A stretch of 64,000 nt of DNA, taken from positions 174,215-238,214 of the forward strand of contig NZ_CABVHQ010000001.1 in assembly GCF_902497895.1 (NCBI RefSeq). Direction: 5' to 3'. The DNA comes from Pseudomonas fluorescens (GTDB lineage: Bacteria; Pseudomonadota; Gammaproteobacteria; Pseudomonadales; Pseudomonadaceae). Below, piece by piece: positions 17,707 through 29,523 of this stretch. A model generated the notes under the pieces. The model was not told the origin of the DNA, made no database searches, and saw nothing but the letters and a program-made list of their open reading frames with translations. Each line of letters opens with the position of its first letter. Position 1 is the first letter of the stretch. The translations under genes were made by a program, and so were the position numbers.

Positions 17707-19059
17707 CTAGTTCGCTTCAAATAACGCCATGGCCTCGACATGTGCCGTCTGAGGAAACATATCGAGGATCCCGGCACGTTTTAACCGGTAGCCCTGCTTG
17801 ATCAATTCAGCCGTGTCGCGGGCCAGAGTCGCTGGGTTGCACGACACATACACCAACCGTTTGGCACCCAGGGTTGCGAGCTTGCGCACCACCTCGAAAG
17901 CACCGTCACGGGGTGGGTCCAAGAGTACCGCAGAAAAGTCCTCGCCGGCCCATTCGGTATCGGCCAAGGGCTGGGATAAATCGGCCTGAAAAAACTTTGC
18001 ATTATGCAGATTATTGCTAGCCGCATTTTCGGTGGCACGCTCGACCATGGTCGCCACGCCTTCCACCGCTACCACTTCCTTGACCTGACGAGCCAGAGGC
18101 AGTGCAAAATTGCCCAGGCCACAGAACAAATCGAGGACCCGATCGTCAGCCTTCGGCGCCAACCACTCCAGCGCCTGGGCGATCATCGCTTCATTGACCC
18201 CGGCGTTGACCTGGATGAAATCGCCTGGCCGATAAGCCAGATGCAAATCCCAGGTCTCCAGACGATAGCCCAATTGCTGATCCGGCTCGACCGGTTGCGG
18301 CTGGCCTTCGCCATGCAGCCACAATTGGGCTTCATGGAAGGCACAGAATTCCTTGAGTATGGTCAAATCAGCGGCAGACAGCGGCGCCAGGTGCCGCAGT
18401 AAAACTGCGCTGGATGAGCCCCGAAATAATTCGACATGCCCCAACGCCTGGGGTTTGCTCAAGCGGCGCAGCATTTCCGGCAAGCGCTTGATGATCGGCT
18501 GCAAGGGCTGTACCAGTACCGGACAATCATTGATGCCGACGATGTCCTGGCTGCCTGCCGCACGGAAACCCACCTCGAGTTTTTTTGCCTTGGCATCCCA
18601 ACGTACCGCCACCCGGGCACGACGCCGGTAGCCAAACTCCGGCCCGCTCAAGGGTGCAGCCCACTCTTCGGGTTCAACACCGGCAACTCGCGACAACTGC
18701 TCGGCGAGCATGCGCTGTTTCAGCGCAAGCTGTTCGCTATGGGGCAGATGCTGCACGCTGCAACCGCCGCAGCGTCCGGCATGGGCGCAAGTTGCCGGAC
18801 GGCGCAGATCACTGGCCAGCAATACCCGTTCGGTGCGTGCCTCGACGACTTTAGCGTGGGCACCCAGGACCCGCGCTTCGACCTCTTCACCGGCCAGGGC
18901 GCCGGCAACGAACCAGGTACGCCCCTCAAGGAAGGCGATACCCCGGCCGTCGTTGGCCAGTCGTTCAATGGTCAAGCGCTGTTTTTTGCCAGTGGGCACT
19001 TGTGGGGCCCGACTGCCACCAGTCGGTTGGAAGCGCAGGCCTCTCTCTTGCTTGGCCAT
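17707..19059 (-). CDS. rlmD: RlmD, 23S rRNA (uracil-1939 C5) methyltransferase
   Basis: A 450-aa protein with an N-terminal TRAM-like domain ([20 protein letters not shown]), an iron-sulfur cysteine cluster ([14 protein letters not shown]), a SAM-binding motif [16 protein letters not shown] and the catalytic cysteine in [13 protein letters not shown]. It methylates U1939 of 23S rRNA. The start overlaps the cysM stop by one base (TGATG), so it is coupled to cysM. Older name rumA. Confidence 0.96.
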   Translation of the reverse strand: MAKQERGLRFQPTGGSRAPQVPTGKKQRLTIERLANDGRGIAFLEGRTWFVAGALAGEEVEARVLGAHAKVVEARTERVLLASDLRRPATCAHAGRCGGCSVQHLPHSEQLALKQRMLAEQLSRVAGVEPEEWAAPLSGPEFGYRRRARVAVRWDAKAKKLEVGFRAAGSQDIVGINDCPVLVQPLQPIIKRLPEMLRRLSKPQALGHVELFRGSSSAVLLRHLAPLSAADLTILKEFCAFHEAQLWLHGEGQPQPVEPDQQLGYRLETWDLHLAYRPGDFIQVNAGVNEAMIAQALEWLAPKADDRVLDLFCGLGNFALPLARQVKEVVAVEGVATMVERATENAASNNLHNAKFFQADLSQPLADTEWAGEDFSAVLLDPPRDGAFEVVRKLATLGAKRLVYVSCNPATLARDTAELIKQGYRLKRAGILDMFPQTAHVEAMALFEAN

Positions 19060-19961
19060 CAGTTGGGCGCGTCGAAAATGCCGGTCGACAGGTAACGGTC
19101 GCCACGGTCACAGATGATCGCGACCATCACCGCGTTTTCGACTTCCCGGGACAGACGCAGCATCGCTGCCACCGCACCGCCCGAAGAGACGCCACAGAAA
19201 ATGCCTTCTTCGCGGGCCAGACGACGGGTCACGTCCTCGGCTTCGCTTTGGGCCATGTCGACGATCCGGTCGACCCGATCGGCCTGATAGATCTTCGGCA
19301 GGTATTCCTGCGGCCAGCGGCGAATGCCGGGAATGGCCGAGCCTTCCATCGGCTGCAGCCCGACGATCTGCACCTCGGGGTTCTGCTCCTTCAGGTAGCG
19401 CGAAACGCCCATGATGGTGCCGGTAGTGCCCATGGAGCTGATGAAATGGGTGATGCTGCCTTCGGTCTGGCGCCAGATTTCCGGGCCGGTGCCAGTGTAG
19501 TGCGCCTCGGGGTTGTCGCCGTTGGCGAACTGGTCGAGCACCTTGCCGCGGCCATCGGCCTGCATCCGGTCGGCAAGGTCGCGAGCGCCTTCCATGCCCT
19601 CTTCCTGGCTGACCAGGATCAACTCGGCGCCATAGGCGGTCATCGCCGCCTTGCGCTCGGCGCTGGAGCTGTCGGGCATGATCAGGATCATCTTGTAGCC
19701 CTTGATCGCCGCAGCCATCGCCAGAGCGATCCCGGTGTTACCCGAGGTTGCTTCGATCAGCGTATCGCCGGGGTGGATCTGCCCGCGCAACTCGGCGCGG
19801 GCGATCATCGACAGCGCCGGACGGTCCTTGACCGAACCCGCCGGGTTATTACCCTCGAGCTTGAGCAGCAGGGTGTTGCTGGTGGCGCCGGGCAGGCGCT
19901 GCAAACGGACCAGCGGAGTGTTGCCGACGCAATCGGCGATGGTTGGGTACTGCAAGGTCAT
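19059..19961 (-). CDS. cysM: CysM, cysteine synthase B
   Basis: Starting at the ATG at 19961 the product is 300 aa, as expected for CysM. The PLP lysine is Lys45 in [12 protein letters not shown]. The substrate-binding [14 protein letters not shown] and the phosphate loop [15 protein letters not shown] follow. CysM makes cysteine from O-acetylserine and sulfide or thiosulfate. It is the first gene of a cysM-rlmD unit. Confidence 0.95.
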   Translation of the reverse strand: MTLQYPTIADCVGNTPLVRLQRLPGATSNTLLLKLEGNNPAGSVKDRPALSMIARAELRGQIHPGDTLIEATSGNTGIALAMAAAIKGYKMILIMPDSSSAERKAAMTAYGAELILVSQEEGMEGARDLADRMQADGRGKVLDQFANGDNPEAHYTGTGPEIWRQTEGSITHFISSMGTTGTIMGVSRYLKEQNPEVQIVGLQPMEGSAIPGIRRWPQEYLPKIYQADRVDRIVDMAQSEAEDVTRRLAREEGIFCGVSSGGAVAAMLRLSREVENAVMVAIICDRGDRYLSTGIFDAPN

Positions 19962-20089
19962 GGCGTATTCGCAATCCAGACTGCGGGGGCGACTATCATA
20001 CCGACAAACGCCTGGAGTCCATATCACGCAAAGTGTGGTGCTTATGGCTTATAGGTATAAGCAGTGGTTTCGTGGGTTGAAGCAAGATC

Positions 20090-20120
20090 AAAAGATCGCA
20101 GCCTGCAGCAGCTCCTACGC
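20090..20120. repeat. Single REP arm (GATCGCAGCCTGC type)
   Basis: AGATCGCAGCCTGCAGCAGC followed by TCCTACGCG is one arm of the GTAGGAGCTGCCG family, lying between the cysM promoter and the 3' end of the sensor kinase gene. No inverted partner is present within 150 bp. Confidence 0.8.
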
Positions 20121-20139
20121 GCGAGGTGGTGTGCGCCGA

Positions 20140-21495
20140 TCAAAGGGCCAACAACCGCATGTTCAACCGCAGCCCCTGCCCGGTATTTTCCGCCCACAAG
20201 CTACCGCCCTGACGCTGCACGGCATTGCGCGCGATGCTCAGGCCCAGGCCAAACCCACCGTCGCCGGGACGCGAGCCGTCGAGTCGGGTGAACGGCGCGA
20301 AAATTCGCTCCAGCGCCTCCTCGGCCACGCCGCCACCCTGATCTTCCAGCCACAGATGCCAATAAGCGCCTTGCCGGCGACCGTCGAGGCGCACGATGCC
20401 ACCCGCCGGAGAATGACGGATGGCATTGCGCAGCATATTTTCCAATGCCTGGGCCAAAGTGTTCAGATGGCCGCGCACCCAGCAGGAAGCCTCCAGGGAA
20501 CATTGCAACTGGCTCGCCGGCCAGCCGCTTTCGAAACAGGCGTTTTCAGTGAGCATTTCCCACAGCGCCTGGACCTGGATCTCTTCTTCGGCCAGCGGCG
20601 CGCGTTCGGTGTCGAGCCAGGCCAGTTGCAGGGTGTCTTCCACCAGCCGCTGCATGCCGTCGACTTCCCGCCCCAGGCGTTCGCGCAGTTGCTCCAGGCT
20701 CTGCTCGCTTTCACTGGCCACGCGCAAGCGGCTCAAAGGCGTGCGCAGTTCGTGAGAGAGGTCCCGAAGCAATTGTTGCTGCAACGCCACGGTACTTTGC
20801 AGGCGCTCGGACATCTGATCGAAAGCCCGCCCCAGCTCACCCAACTCATCGGAGCGACTGGTGGTCTGGGTCGACAGGCGTGCGCCCAGTTGATCGGCAC
20901 GCCAGGCGTTGGCCTGCTCGCGCAAATTATTCAAGGGCACCACCAGCAAACGATATAGACCGACGCACAGCAGCAGCGTGAACAACCCGGGGATCACCCC
21001 GTTGGTCACCACCCGCCAGAACACCCGGTAACGTCCGGGCATAAAACGCTGCGGCAGTTCGATTACCAGGCTGCCGGCGGCGGGATCGTCGGGGAAGGGA
21101 ATTTTCAACCAGGGCAAACCCCGGGTACGCCGGCTCATCGGCCAATCCAGGCCCCGCAGAAAGGTCAGGCGTTGGCTCTGCGCTTCATTCAGCGGGTAGC
21201 TGCCGAGCGATTGCAGATCGTGGCCGATGACCCCGACCCAGTTGCGTTCACGCTCGCCCATGGCCTGCACCCAGGCATCGACACCGGCACCCTCGCCTTG
21301 AACCCAGGCCTGCTCCGCTTCGGCGGCGTACCTGCTGAGGGTGATCCGGGCTTCATCGGACAAGAAAAGATTCTTCTTCTCCATGTACCGACCCCAGGAC
21401 CAACTCAGCCAGATCATCAGCAGACAGAACGCCACCAGCAACAAAGCCAGCTTCCAGAACAGCGAGTGCCGGCCTGGCAGATCAGAGCATTTCAT
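20140..21495 (-). CDS. Two-component sensor histidine kinase (PirS-like)
   Basis: The ATG at 21495 gives 451 aa; an in-frame GTG at 21504 is an alternative. It has two membrane segments (KLALLLVAFCLLMIWLSW and VIPGLFTLLLCVGLYRLLVV) around a periplasmic sensor, then HAMP, an H-box LSHELRTPLSRLR (His near 250), an N-box and the GGFGLGLSIA ATP lid. It overlaps the upstream response regulator gene. In P. aeruginosa the pirR-pirS pair occupies this place between gacS and cysM, but the pirA siderophore-receptor gene found there is absent here. Confidence 0.85.
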   Translation of the reverse strand: MKCSDLPGRHSLFWKLALLLVAFCLLMIWLSWSWGRYMEKKNLFLSDEARITLSRYAAEAEQAWVQGEGAGVDAWVQAMGERERNWVGVIGHDLQSLGSYPLNEAQSQRLTFLRGLDWPMSRRTRGLPWLKIPFPDDPAAGSLVIELPQRFMPGRYRVFWRVVTNGVIPGLFTLLLCVGLYRLLVVPLNNLREQANAWRADQLGARLSTQTTSRSDELGELGRAFDQMSERLQSTVALQQQLLRDLSHELRTPLSRLRVASESEQSLEQLRERLGREVDGMQRLVEDTLQLAWLDTERAPLAEEEIQVQALWEMLTENACFESGWPASQLQCSLEASCWVRGHLNTLAQALENMLRNAIRHSPAGGIVRLDGRRQGAYWHLWLEDQGGGVAEEALERIFAPFTRLDGSRPGDGGFGLGLSIARNAVQRQGGSLWAENTGQGLRLNMRLLAL

Positions 21496-22204
21496 CGATC
21501 GCACTCAACACATAACCCTTGCCCCAGACCGTGCGCACCTCACGTTCGCTGTAGCCGATAGCCTTGAGCTTGCGGCGGATCTGACTGATATGCATATCCA
21601 GGCTGCGGTCGTGGGGGGCATAACCGCGTTGCAGGACATGTTGATAAAGGAAGGCCTTGCTCAGCACTTCCTCACCATTGCGCTTCAGGGTCTCCAGCAG
21701 CCGGTACTCGCTGCGGGTCATACCGGCCCATTGCTCGGCGTAGCAGACATCGCACCCTTCATCGTCGAAGCGCAGGCTTTGGCTGTCGCTGTCGAGCGGG
21801 GCCGGAGTCTGCCGGCGATCCAGCGCGACCCGACGCAGAATGGCTTCGATGCGCACTCGCAACTCGGCCATGCTGAAGGGTTTGGGCAAATAGTCATCGG
21901 CCCCCAGCCGAAAGCCGCTGATGCGGTCCGCCTCGGCGCCCAATGCCGACATCATGATCACCGGAATCGAATGGCTTTCGCGCAAACGAGTCAGCACCGC
22001 CAGGCCATCCATGCCCGGCAGGAGAATATCCATCAGCACCAGATCGAAGGCGTGCTGCCGGGCAATCGTCAGCCCTTCACAGCCGTTCTGGCACCAGGTC
22101 ACTTGAAAACCGCAGCGCTCCAGGTGCTCATGGACATAAGCACCCAACACAAGGTCGTCTTCAATCGCCAGAATACGGGGAAGGCCAACAGATACGGGAG
22201 TCAT
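21482..22204 (-). CDS. OmpR-family response regulator (PirR-like)
   Basis: From the ATG at 22204 the product is 240 aa. The receiver domain has the acidic pair in ILAIEDD, the phospho-acceptor Asp in LVLMDILLPGMDG and Lys in DDYLPKPFSMAEL. A winged-helix DNA-binding domain ends with VRTVWGKGYVLSAIDEML. Its 3' end overlaps the partner kinase start by 14 bp. It is divergent from gacS. Synteny with P. aeruginosa suggests PirR; the regulon here is unknown. Confidence 0.86.
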   Translation of the reverse strand: MTPVSVGLPRILAIEDDLVLGAYVHEHLERCGFQVTWCQNGCEGLTIARQHAFDLVLMDILLPGMDGLAVLTRLRESHSIPVIMMSALGAEADRISGFRLGADDYLPKPFSMAELRVRIEAILRRVALDRRQTPAPLDSDSQSLRFDDEGCDVCYAEQWAGMTRSEYRLLETLKRNGEEVLSKAFLYQHVLQRGYAPHDRSLDMHISQIRRKLKAIGYSEREVRTVWGKGYVLSAIDEML

Positions 22205-22426
22205 TAGCTTCTGCAAATAATTCTCAATTGACGATTATTCAAGATTGCTCTCCCGCGAGCAACCCGAGCCTGGCAATCAAGGGCACGGCACTTGCTGTAG
22301 CAGGGGAACAATGGCGTTACTCTACGAAGATTGCCGGTCTGCGAATGGCTACACTGCGCAGGTGGTGCATGTGGGTCAGTCATTCGTCTGTCATTCAAAA
22401 AAACAGCGTGGAAGCAGGAGAGTTGC

Positions 22427-25180
22427 GTGCTTGAGAAACTGGGAATAAAGGGCCGCGTGCTATTGCTGACCTTGCTGCCGACCAGCCTGATGGCCTTGGT
22501 GCTGGGCGGTTATTTCACCTGGATGCAGCAGTCCGACCTGCAAACCCAGCTCCTGCAGCGTGGCGAAATGATCGCCGAACAACTGGCACCGCTGGTGGCC
22601 CCCGCGATGGGCCATGACAATACCGATCTGCTGGAGCGCATCGCCACTCAAGCCCTGGAACAGATGGATGTTCGTGCCGTGTCTTTTCTCGCGCCCGACC
22701 GCACGTTACTGGCGCATGCCGGCCCGAGCATGCTCAATCAGCCGCCGCTCGGTAACAGCAGCCACATGCTGCAACGCAGCGGCAACGACGCGACTCGTTA
22801 CCTGCTGCCGGTGTTCGGCCGGCACCGCAACCTGGCCGGCGATTTGATACCCAATGAAGCCAACCGACTGTTGGGCTGGGTCGAACTCGAGCTGTCCCAC
22901 AGCGGCATGCTGCTGCGTGGCTATCGCAACCTGTTTGTCAGCCTGCTGTTGATTGCCGCGGGCCTGGCCGGCACGACGCTGCTGGCGCTGCACATCAGCC
23001 GGAGCATCAATAGACCGCTGAGCCGGATCAAACACGCCGTCGCCCAACTCAAGGACGGCAATCTCGAAACCCGCCTGCCGGGGCTCGGCAGCCAGGAGCT
23101 GGATGAGTTGGCGTCGGGTATCAACCGCATGGCCAGCACCCTGCAAAATGCCCAGGAAGAACTGCAGAACAGCATCGACCAGGCCACCGAGGACGTTCGA
23201 CAGAACCTGGAGACCATTGAAATCCAGAACATCGAGCTGGACCTGGCGCGCAAGGAAGCGCTGGAAGCGAGCCGGATCAAATCCGAGTTCCTGGCCAACA
23301 TGAGCCATGAAATCCGGACACCACTCAACGGCATTCTCGGCTTCACCCATCTGTTGCAGAAAAGCGAATTGACGCCCCGCCAACTGGATTACCTGGGCAC
23401 CATCGAAAAATCCGCCGACAACCTGCTGGGGATCATCAACGAGATTCTCGACTTCTCGAAAATCGAGGCCGGCAAGCTGGTGCTCGACAGCATTCCCTTC
23501 AACCTGCGTGACCTGCTGCAGGACACCCTGACCATCCTCGCCCCGGCGGCCCATGCCAAGCAGCTGGAACTGGTGAGTCTGGTCTATCGCGATACGCCGT
23601 TGTCGCTGATCGGCGATCCGCTGCGACTCAGACAGATCCTGACCAACCTGGTGAGCAACGCGATCAAGTTCACCCGCGAAGGCACCATCGTCGCCCGCGC
23701 CATGCTCGAAGAAGAACATGACGACAGTGTGCAACTGCGCATCAGCATTCAGGACACCGGCATCGGCTTGTCGAACCAGGATGTACGGGCACTGTTTCAA
23801 GCCTTCAGCCAGGCCGACAATTCACTGTCCCGGCAACCCGGCGGCACCGGTCTGGGGCTGGTGATTTCCAAGCGCCTGATCGAACAGATGGGCGGCGAGA
23901 TCGGCGTCGAGAGCACGCCCGGCGAAGGCTCCGAGTTCTGGATCAGCCTGAGCCTGCCCAAAGCCCGCGACGATGCTGAAGACCTGCCGTCAGCGCCACT
24001 GCTCGGTCGGCGGGTGGCGGTGCTGGAGAACCACGAACTGGCCCGCCAGGCCTTGCAGCATCAACTGGAAGACTGTGGCCTGGAAGTCACTCCGTTCAAC
24101 ACCCTGGAAGCCTTGACCAACGGCATCACCAGCGCCCACCAGACCGATCAGGCGATCGACCTGGCGGTGCTTGGCGTCACCACCCAGAACATGCCGCCCG
24201 AGCGTCTCAATCAGCACATCTGGGACCTTGAAACTTTGGGTTGCAAGGTGCTGGTGCTCTGCCCGACCACTGAACAGTCTCTGTTTCATCTCTCGGTACC
24301 CAACCCCCACAGTCAACTGCAGGCCAAACCGGCCTGCACCCGCAAACTGCGCCGGGCCCTGGCCGATCTGGTCATCCCCCGGCCGTTGCGCAACGAACCC
24401 GGCGAGCCGCTCTCCAGCCGCGCGCCGCGAGTGCTCTGCGTCGATGACAACCCGGCCAACCTGTTACTGGTGCAAACCCTGCTTGAAGACATGGGGGCCA
24501 AGGTCCTCGCGGTCGAGAGCGGCTATGCCGCGGTCAAGGCGGTACAGAAGGAAGCCTTCGACCTGGTGCTGATGGACGTGCAAATGCCCGGCATGGACGG
24601 ACGCCAGAGCACCGAGGTGATTCGCCAGTGGGAAAGCGAACGCCACAGCACTCCCCTGCCGATAGTTGCCCTGACCGCCCATGCCATGGCCAATGAAAAA
24701 CGCGCCTTGCTGCAAAGCGGGATGGACGATTACCTGACCAAACCTATCAGTGAGCGCCAGTTGGCGCAGGTGGTGTTGAAGTGGACCGGGCTGGCGCTGC
24801 GCAATCAGGGACCGGAGCGCCCCAGCGAGTCCTACGTCAATGGCGCCGAACTGCTGGTGCTCGATCATGAAGAAGGGTTGCGTCTGGCGGCCGGCAAAGC
24901 CGATCTGGCAGCCGACATGCTGGCCATGTTGCTCGCTTCGCTGGAGGCCGACCGTGAAGCGATCCGTATCGCCCGTGAAGCCAGTGACCAGAACGCACTG
25001 ATCGAGCGGGTCCATCGCCTGCATGGTGCCACCCGCTACTGCGGTGTACCGCAACTGCGTGCAGCCTGCCAGCGCAGTGAAACCCTGCTCAAGCAGGACG
25101 ACCAAAAAGCCTGGGCGGCCCTCGATGAACTGGACCGCGCCATCAACCGCCTGGCCAGCGAAGCCCGCATCAGTGCCTGA
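22427..25180 (+). CDS. gacS: GacS hybrid sensor kinase
   Basis: The GTG at 22427 (preceded by GCAGGAGAG) gives 917 aa starting [19 protein letters not shown], the classic GacS N-terminus. Order: membrane segment, periplasmic loop, membrane segment, HAMP (about 200-260), H-box [16 protein letters not shown] (His near 293), HATPase ([16 protein letters not shown]), receiver with Asp near 717 ([13 protein letters not shown]), and a C-terminal HPt domain ([13 protein letters not shown], His near 866). GacS activates GacA and so the Rsm small RNAs controlling secondary metabolism, biofilm and virulence. No frameshift is seen; gacS mutants are common in laboratory strains. Confidence 0.97.
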   Translation: MLEKLGIKGRVLLLTLLPTSLMALVLGGYFTWMQQSDLQTQLLQRGEMIAEQLAPLVAPAMGHDNTDLLERIATQALEQMDVRAVSFLAPDRTLLAHAGPSMLNQPPLGNSSHMLQRSGNDATRYLLPVFGRHRNLAGDLIPNEANRLLGWVELELSHSGMLLRGYRNLFVSLLLIAAGLAGTTLLALHISRSINRPLSRIKHAVAQLKDGNLETRLPGLGSQELDELASGINRMASTLQNAQEELQNSIDQATEDVRQNLETIEIQNIELDLARKEALEASRIKSEFLANMSHEIRTPLNGILGFTHLLQKSELTPRQLDYLGTIEKSADNLLGIINEILDFSKIEAGKLVLDSIPFNLRDLLQDTLTILAPAAHAKQLELVSLVYRDTPLSLIGDPLRLRQILTNLVSNAIKFTREGTIVARAMLEEEHDDSVQLRISIQDTGIGLSNQDVRALFQAFSQADNSLSRQPGGTGLGLVISKRLIEQMGGEIGVESTPGEGSEFWISLSLPKARDDAEDLPSAPLLGRRVAVLENHELARQALQHQLEDCGLEVTPFNTLEALTNGITSAHQTDQAIDLAVLGVTTQNMPPERLNQHIWDLETLGCKVLVLCPTTEQSLFHLSVPNPHSQLQAKPACTRKLRRALADLVIPRPLRNEPGEPLSSRAPRVLCVDDNPANLLLVQTLLEDMGAKVLAVESGYAAVKAVQKEAFDLVLMDVQMPGMDGRQSTEVIRQWESERHSTPLPIVALTAHAMANEKRALLQSGMDDYLTKPISERQLAQVVLKWTGLALRNQGPERPSESYVNGAELLVLDHEEGLRLAAGKADLAADMLAMLLASLEADREAIRIAREASDQNALIERVHRLHGATRYCGVPQLRAACQRSETLLKQDDQKAWAALDELDRAINRLASEARISA

Positions 25181-25232
25181 CCCACTAGCAGCCGAGCGTT
25201 AAGCTCGGCGCACCCGGAACAAGGATGAAGCC

Positions 25233-26222
25233 ATGCGCACGATTCTCTTCAGTAGCCAGACCTATGATCACGACAGCTTCCTCGGCACCGTGTTACCGGC
25301 CGGTATCGAGTTGCAGTTCCAATCGGCGCGCCTGAGCCTGGACACGGTGGCCCTGGCCGAGCATCACGAAGCGGTCTGTGCCTTCATCAATGACGACCTC
25401 AGCGCCGCGGTGCTCGAACAGTTGGCGGCCGGCGGCACCCGACTGATCGCCCTGCGCTCGGCCGGCTACAACCATGTCGACCTGGCGGCGGCGAAACGCC
25501 TTGGGCTGAGCATCGTGCGGGTTCCGGCCTACTCGCCCCACGCGGTGGCCGAACATGCGGTGGCCTTGATTCTGGCGCTGAACCGGCGCCTGCATCGGGC
25601 CTACAACCGTACCCGTGAAGGCGATTTCAGCCTGCATGGGCTGACCGGGTTCGATCTAGTGGGCAAAACCGTCGGCGTGGTCGGCACCGGGCAGATCGGC
25701 GCCACCTTCGCCAGAATCATGGCCGGGTTCGGCTGTCAGTTGCTGGCGTACGATCCGTATCCCAACCCGCAGGTGGAAGCTCTTGGCGCCCGCTACCTGA
25801 GTCTGCCCGACCTGCTGGCGCAAGCGCAGATCATCAGCCTGCATTGCCCGCTGACCACAGACAGTAAACACCTGATCAACCAACAGTCACTGGCCCATAT
25901 GCAGCCCGGGGCGATGCTGATCAACACCGGTCGCGGCGGCCTGGTGGACACCCCGGCGCTGATCGACGCGCTGAAGAACGGTCAATTGGGCTATCTGGGC
26001 CTGGACGTGTATGAGGAAGAAGCCCAGCTGTTCTTCGAGGACCGCTCCGACTTGCCGCTGCAGGACGACGTGCTGGCGCGTCTGCTGACCTTCCCGAACG
26101 TCATCGTCACCGCCCACCAGGCCTTCCTGACCCGCGAAGCCCTGGCCGCGATTGCCGCGACAACCTTGCAAAACATTGCCGCGTGGGCCGCCGGCACCCC
26201 GCAGAATCTGGTGCAAGCCTGA
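25233..26222 (+). CDS. ldhA: LdhA, D-lactate dehydrogenase (fermentative, NAD-dependent)
   Basis: The 329-aa product belongs to the D-2-hydroxyacid dehydrogenase family. It has the NAD-binding GVVGTGQIGATFARIM, the catalytic Arg region (STDSKHLINQQSLAHMQPGA is nearby), GRGGLVDTPALIDALK and the catalytic His in TAHQAFLTREAL. It reduces pyruvate to D-lactate. It lies 52 bp after gacS, as in P. aeruginosa (PA0927-PA0928), and may be co-transcribed with it. Confidence 0.92.
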   Translation: MRTILFSSQTYDHDSFLGTVLPAGIELQFQSARLSLDTVALAEHHEAVCAFINDDLSAAVLEQLAAGGTRLIALRSAGYNHVDLAAAKRLGLSIVRVPAYSPHAVAEHAVALILALNRRLHRAYNRTREGDFSLHGLTGFDLVGKTVGVVGTGQIGATFARIMAGFGCQLLAYDPYPNPQVEALGARYLSLPDLLAQAQIISLHCPLTTDSKHLINQQSLAHMQPGAMLINTGRGGLVDTPALIDALKNGQLGYLGLDVYEEEAQLFFEDRSDLPLQDDVLARLLTFPNVIVTAHQAFLTREALAAIAATTLQNIAAWAAGTPQNLVQA

Positions 26223-26314
26223 AATCACGGGTCGCCTGGCTGATCGAAGGTCATTCGCCCGGGCCATGCTGGATTCGTCCGCGTGCTAGCATAGCGCCCA
26301 TACTTGGAGGACCC

Positions 26315-26749
26315 ATGGTCGAACACGATTTCCGCTACACCCTGATGAGCCCGCAACACACCCTGATCGAATGCCGTGCCCTGGTGCCGGGTCGCTATCA
26401 GGTCACCGGCAACGGTGGCTCGATACGCAACGACGACGTGCTGGTGGTCACCCTGAAAGGCAGCAAGGACTTGTCCATGCGCCTGACGGTGGAAAAAGTC
26501 CGTCACCTGATCAACCCGATTGGCCAATGGGTTGCCGTGGCCAGTGGCCCGGTGTTCGGTGAACTGGCGATTCACACCTGGAAGGTCAACTGCGACAGCT
26601 GTTCGGCCGAGCTGAACTTCGAGTTTGCGGTCGACGCCAAACTCGGCAACAAGGCCCAAAAGCCTGCCGCCACGGCGCGCATTGCCGAACTTGGCTGGGT
26701 GAGCAAAGACGAGAAGCACCTGTGCCGCAAATGCCAGGAGGCAAACTGA
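26315..26749 (+). CDS. Conserved hypothetical protein
   Basis: From the ATG at 26315 (TTGGAGGACCC upstream) the product is 144 aa with no signal peptide. It has VEHDFRYTLMSPQHTLIECR at the start, and two CxxC pairs: CDSC in WKVNCDSCSAELNFEF and CRKC near the end (EKHLCRKCQEAN), suggesting a zinc-binding site. The next gene starts in its stop codon (TGATG). I do not recognise the family; an orthologue is expected next to ldhA in other Pseudomonas. Confidence 0.8.
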   Translation: MVEHDFRYTLMSPQHTLIECRALVPGRYQVTGNGGSIRNDDVLVVTLKGSKDLSMRLTVEKVRHLINPIGQWVAVASGPVFGELAIHTWKVNCDSCSAELNFEFAVDAKLGNKAQKPAATARIAELGWVSKDEKHLCRKCQEAN

Positions 26750-27153
26750 TGAAACGCCTTGCCCTCATGGGGATGGCTGGCGCTGGCCTGTTGGGTTGCG
26801 CCGCTGAACCGGTGAAGCTGCAACAGGAACACAGCTACATTCTTGAGTGGATCGGCGAACGTCCGCTGATCGACCGCAGCCACCTGACCATCACCCTCGG
26901 TGAAGATGGTCGGGCTTATGGCACTGCCGGCTGCAACCACTGGTTCGCCCCCTACACCCTGGAAGGCGACAAGCTCAGCTTCGGCAAGGTCGGCAGCACT
27001 CGCAAACTGTGCGCACCGGCATTGATGGAGCAGGAGAAGCGTTTCCTGCAATCACTGGAAACCGTGCAACACTGGGACATTTCGCCGATCGAGCAAGTGC
27101 GTTTCTGGCCGGCCGAAGGCAAGCCGTTGCGTTGGTGGCGGGAAGAGGGTTAA
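26749..27153 (+). CDS. META-domain (HslJ-like) lipoprotein
   Basis: The 134-aa product has a lipobox LLGC (MKRLALMGMAGAGLLGCAAE). The META domain features are LTITLGEDGRAYGTAGCNHW and KLSFGKVGSTRKLCAP, including the usual two cysteines. META/HslJ proteins are linked to stress resistance in the envelope; the biochemical role is unclear. Its ATG overlaps the upstream stop, so both genes are translated together. Confidence 0.87.
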   Translation: MKRLALMGMAGAGLLGCAAEPVKLQQEHSYILEWIGERPLIDRSHLTITLGEDGRAYGTAGCNHWFAPYTLEGDKLSFGKVGSTRKLCAPALMEQEKRFLQSLETVQHWDISPIEQVRFWPAEGKPLRWWREEG

Positions 27154-27193
27154 ACACGAACCATTGTGAGCTTTCTGTGGCGAAGGAGTTTGC

Positions 27194-27341
27194 TGTGGCG
27201 AGGGGGCTTGTCGGAACGCCGCATCGCCCCGTTCGGCTGCGAAGCAGTCGTAAAACCGGCAGATGCGGTGTTTCTGAAAGATTGGGGTTGCAGGTTTCAG
27301 GGCCGCTGCGCGCCCCAGCGGGGGCAAGCCCCCTCGCCACA
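27194..27341. repeat. Composite palindromic element, type A, copy 2
   Basis: About 148 bp bounded by TGTGGCGAGGGGGCTTG arms. Inner blocks include TCGGAACGCCGCATCGCCCC, CGGCTGCGAAGCAGTCGTAA and CAGGGCCGCTGCGCGCCCCA. It is nearly the reverse complement of the copy at 31220-31367. Extra half-arms flank it at about 27176-27193 and 27343-27360, so arms appear to have stacked at this site. Confidence 0.88.
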
Positions 27342-27366
27342 AAAAGCCCCCTCGCCACAGGCCCCC

Positions 27367-27834
27367 TCAATTCTTCGCCTGCAACGCCTCAAGCTTCGCC
27401 ATCACCCCCGCCGCCGTCTGCTCGCCCATCAGCTGCTCACGCACCTTGCCCTTGTCATCGATGATGTAGGTCACCGGCAATGCCTCGCTGCGCGGCAACT
27501 CGAAATAGTCGGCCGGGTCCTGGGCCAACACAGTGAATCTGATCCCCAGCGCTTCACTGGCTTTCTTCAGTTCATCGCCCTGCACATTGTCGAAATTGAC
27601 CCCGAATACATCGATCGACTTGCCCTTCAACTGTTCGGACAATGCGTTGAGCTCGGGAATCTCGGTTCGGCACGGGCCACACCATTCGGCCCAGTAATTG
27701 AGCACCAGCCATTGTTTGTCCAGGCGCTCGGATGCGATCTTCTGCCCCTGTTGATCGACGCCATAGTCATTGCCACAACCGCCGAGCAGCAAGGTTGTGA
27801 TGATTGCCAATGTCACTGTCACTCGCCTGGTCAT
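27367..27834 (-). CDS. TlpA/ResA-family thiol-disulfide lipoprotein
   Basis: From the ATG at 27834 the product is 155 aa with a lipobox LLGGC, so it should be membrane-anchored in the periplasm. The thioredoxin fold carries the active site EWCGPCRTEIPEL and the cis-Pro region EALPVTYIIDDKGKV. TlpA-like proteins reduce disulfides in the periplasm, often for cytochrome c maturation; no target is evident here. The stop lies within 30 bp of a composite repeat element. Confidence 0.9.
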   Translation of the reverse strand: MTRRVTVTLAIITTLLLGGCGNDYGVDQQGQKIASERLDKQWLVLNYWAEWCGPCRTEIPELNALSEQLKGKSIDVFGVNFDNVQGDELKKASEALGIRFTVLAQDPADYFELPRSEALPVTYIIDDKGKVREQLMGEQTAAGVMAKLEALQAKN

Positions 27835-27960
27835 GTCTTGGTCCTTGTCGAAAAACCGGTTCTGAATCCACCTTGACGCAGGCCCATCGCCTCTCAAGGT
27901 TCAGGACTGCCCGTCACACAGGTAGAATAGCTGCCACCTTACGCAAGATGCGACCCGCAC

Positions 27961-29334
<1,374 letters not shown>

Positions 29335-29348
29335 CCGGACACCGCGGC

Positions 29349-29498
29349 CCCCCGTAGCAGCTGACGAGCAACGCGAGGCAGCGTTCGGCGGCGCAGCCGT
29401 CGCAAAACCTGCCACCGCAATTAACCTGAAAAATCGCGGAGTCAGGTTTTGCGAGCGCTGCGCGCTCGAACGCAGGCTTCGCCAGCTGCTACGGGGGG
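29349..29498. repeat. Composite palindromic element, type B (CCCCGTAGCAGCTG ends), copy 1
   Basis: About 150 bp with inverted ends CCCCGTAGCAGCTG / CAGCTGCTACGGGG. Inner segments GGCGCAGCCGTCGCAAAACC and GGTTTTGCGAGCGCTGCGCG also pair. A related copy, wrapped in extra inverted repeats, is at 32893-33123. Confidence 0.85.
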
Positions 29499-29523
29499 AC
29501 GTTGCGCCTGTAATGACTCGGTC

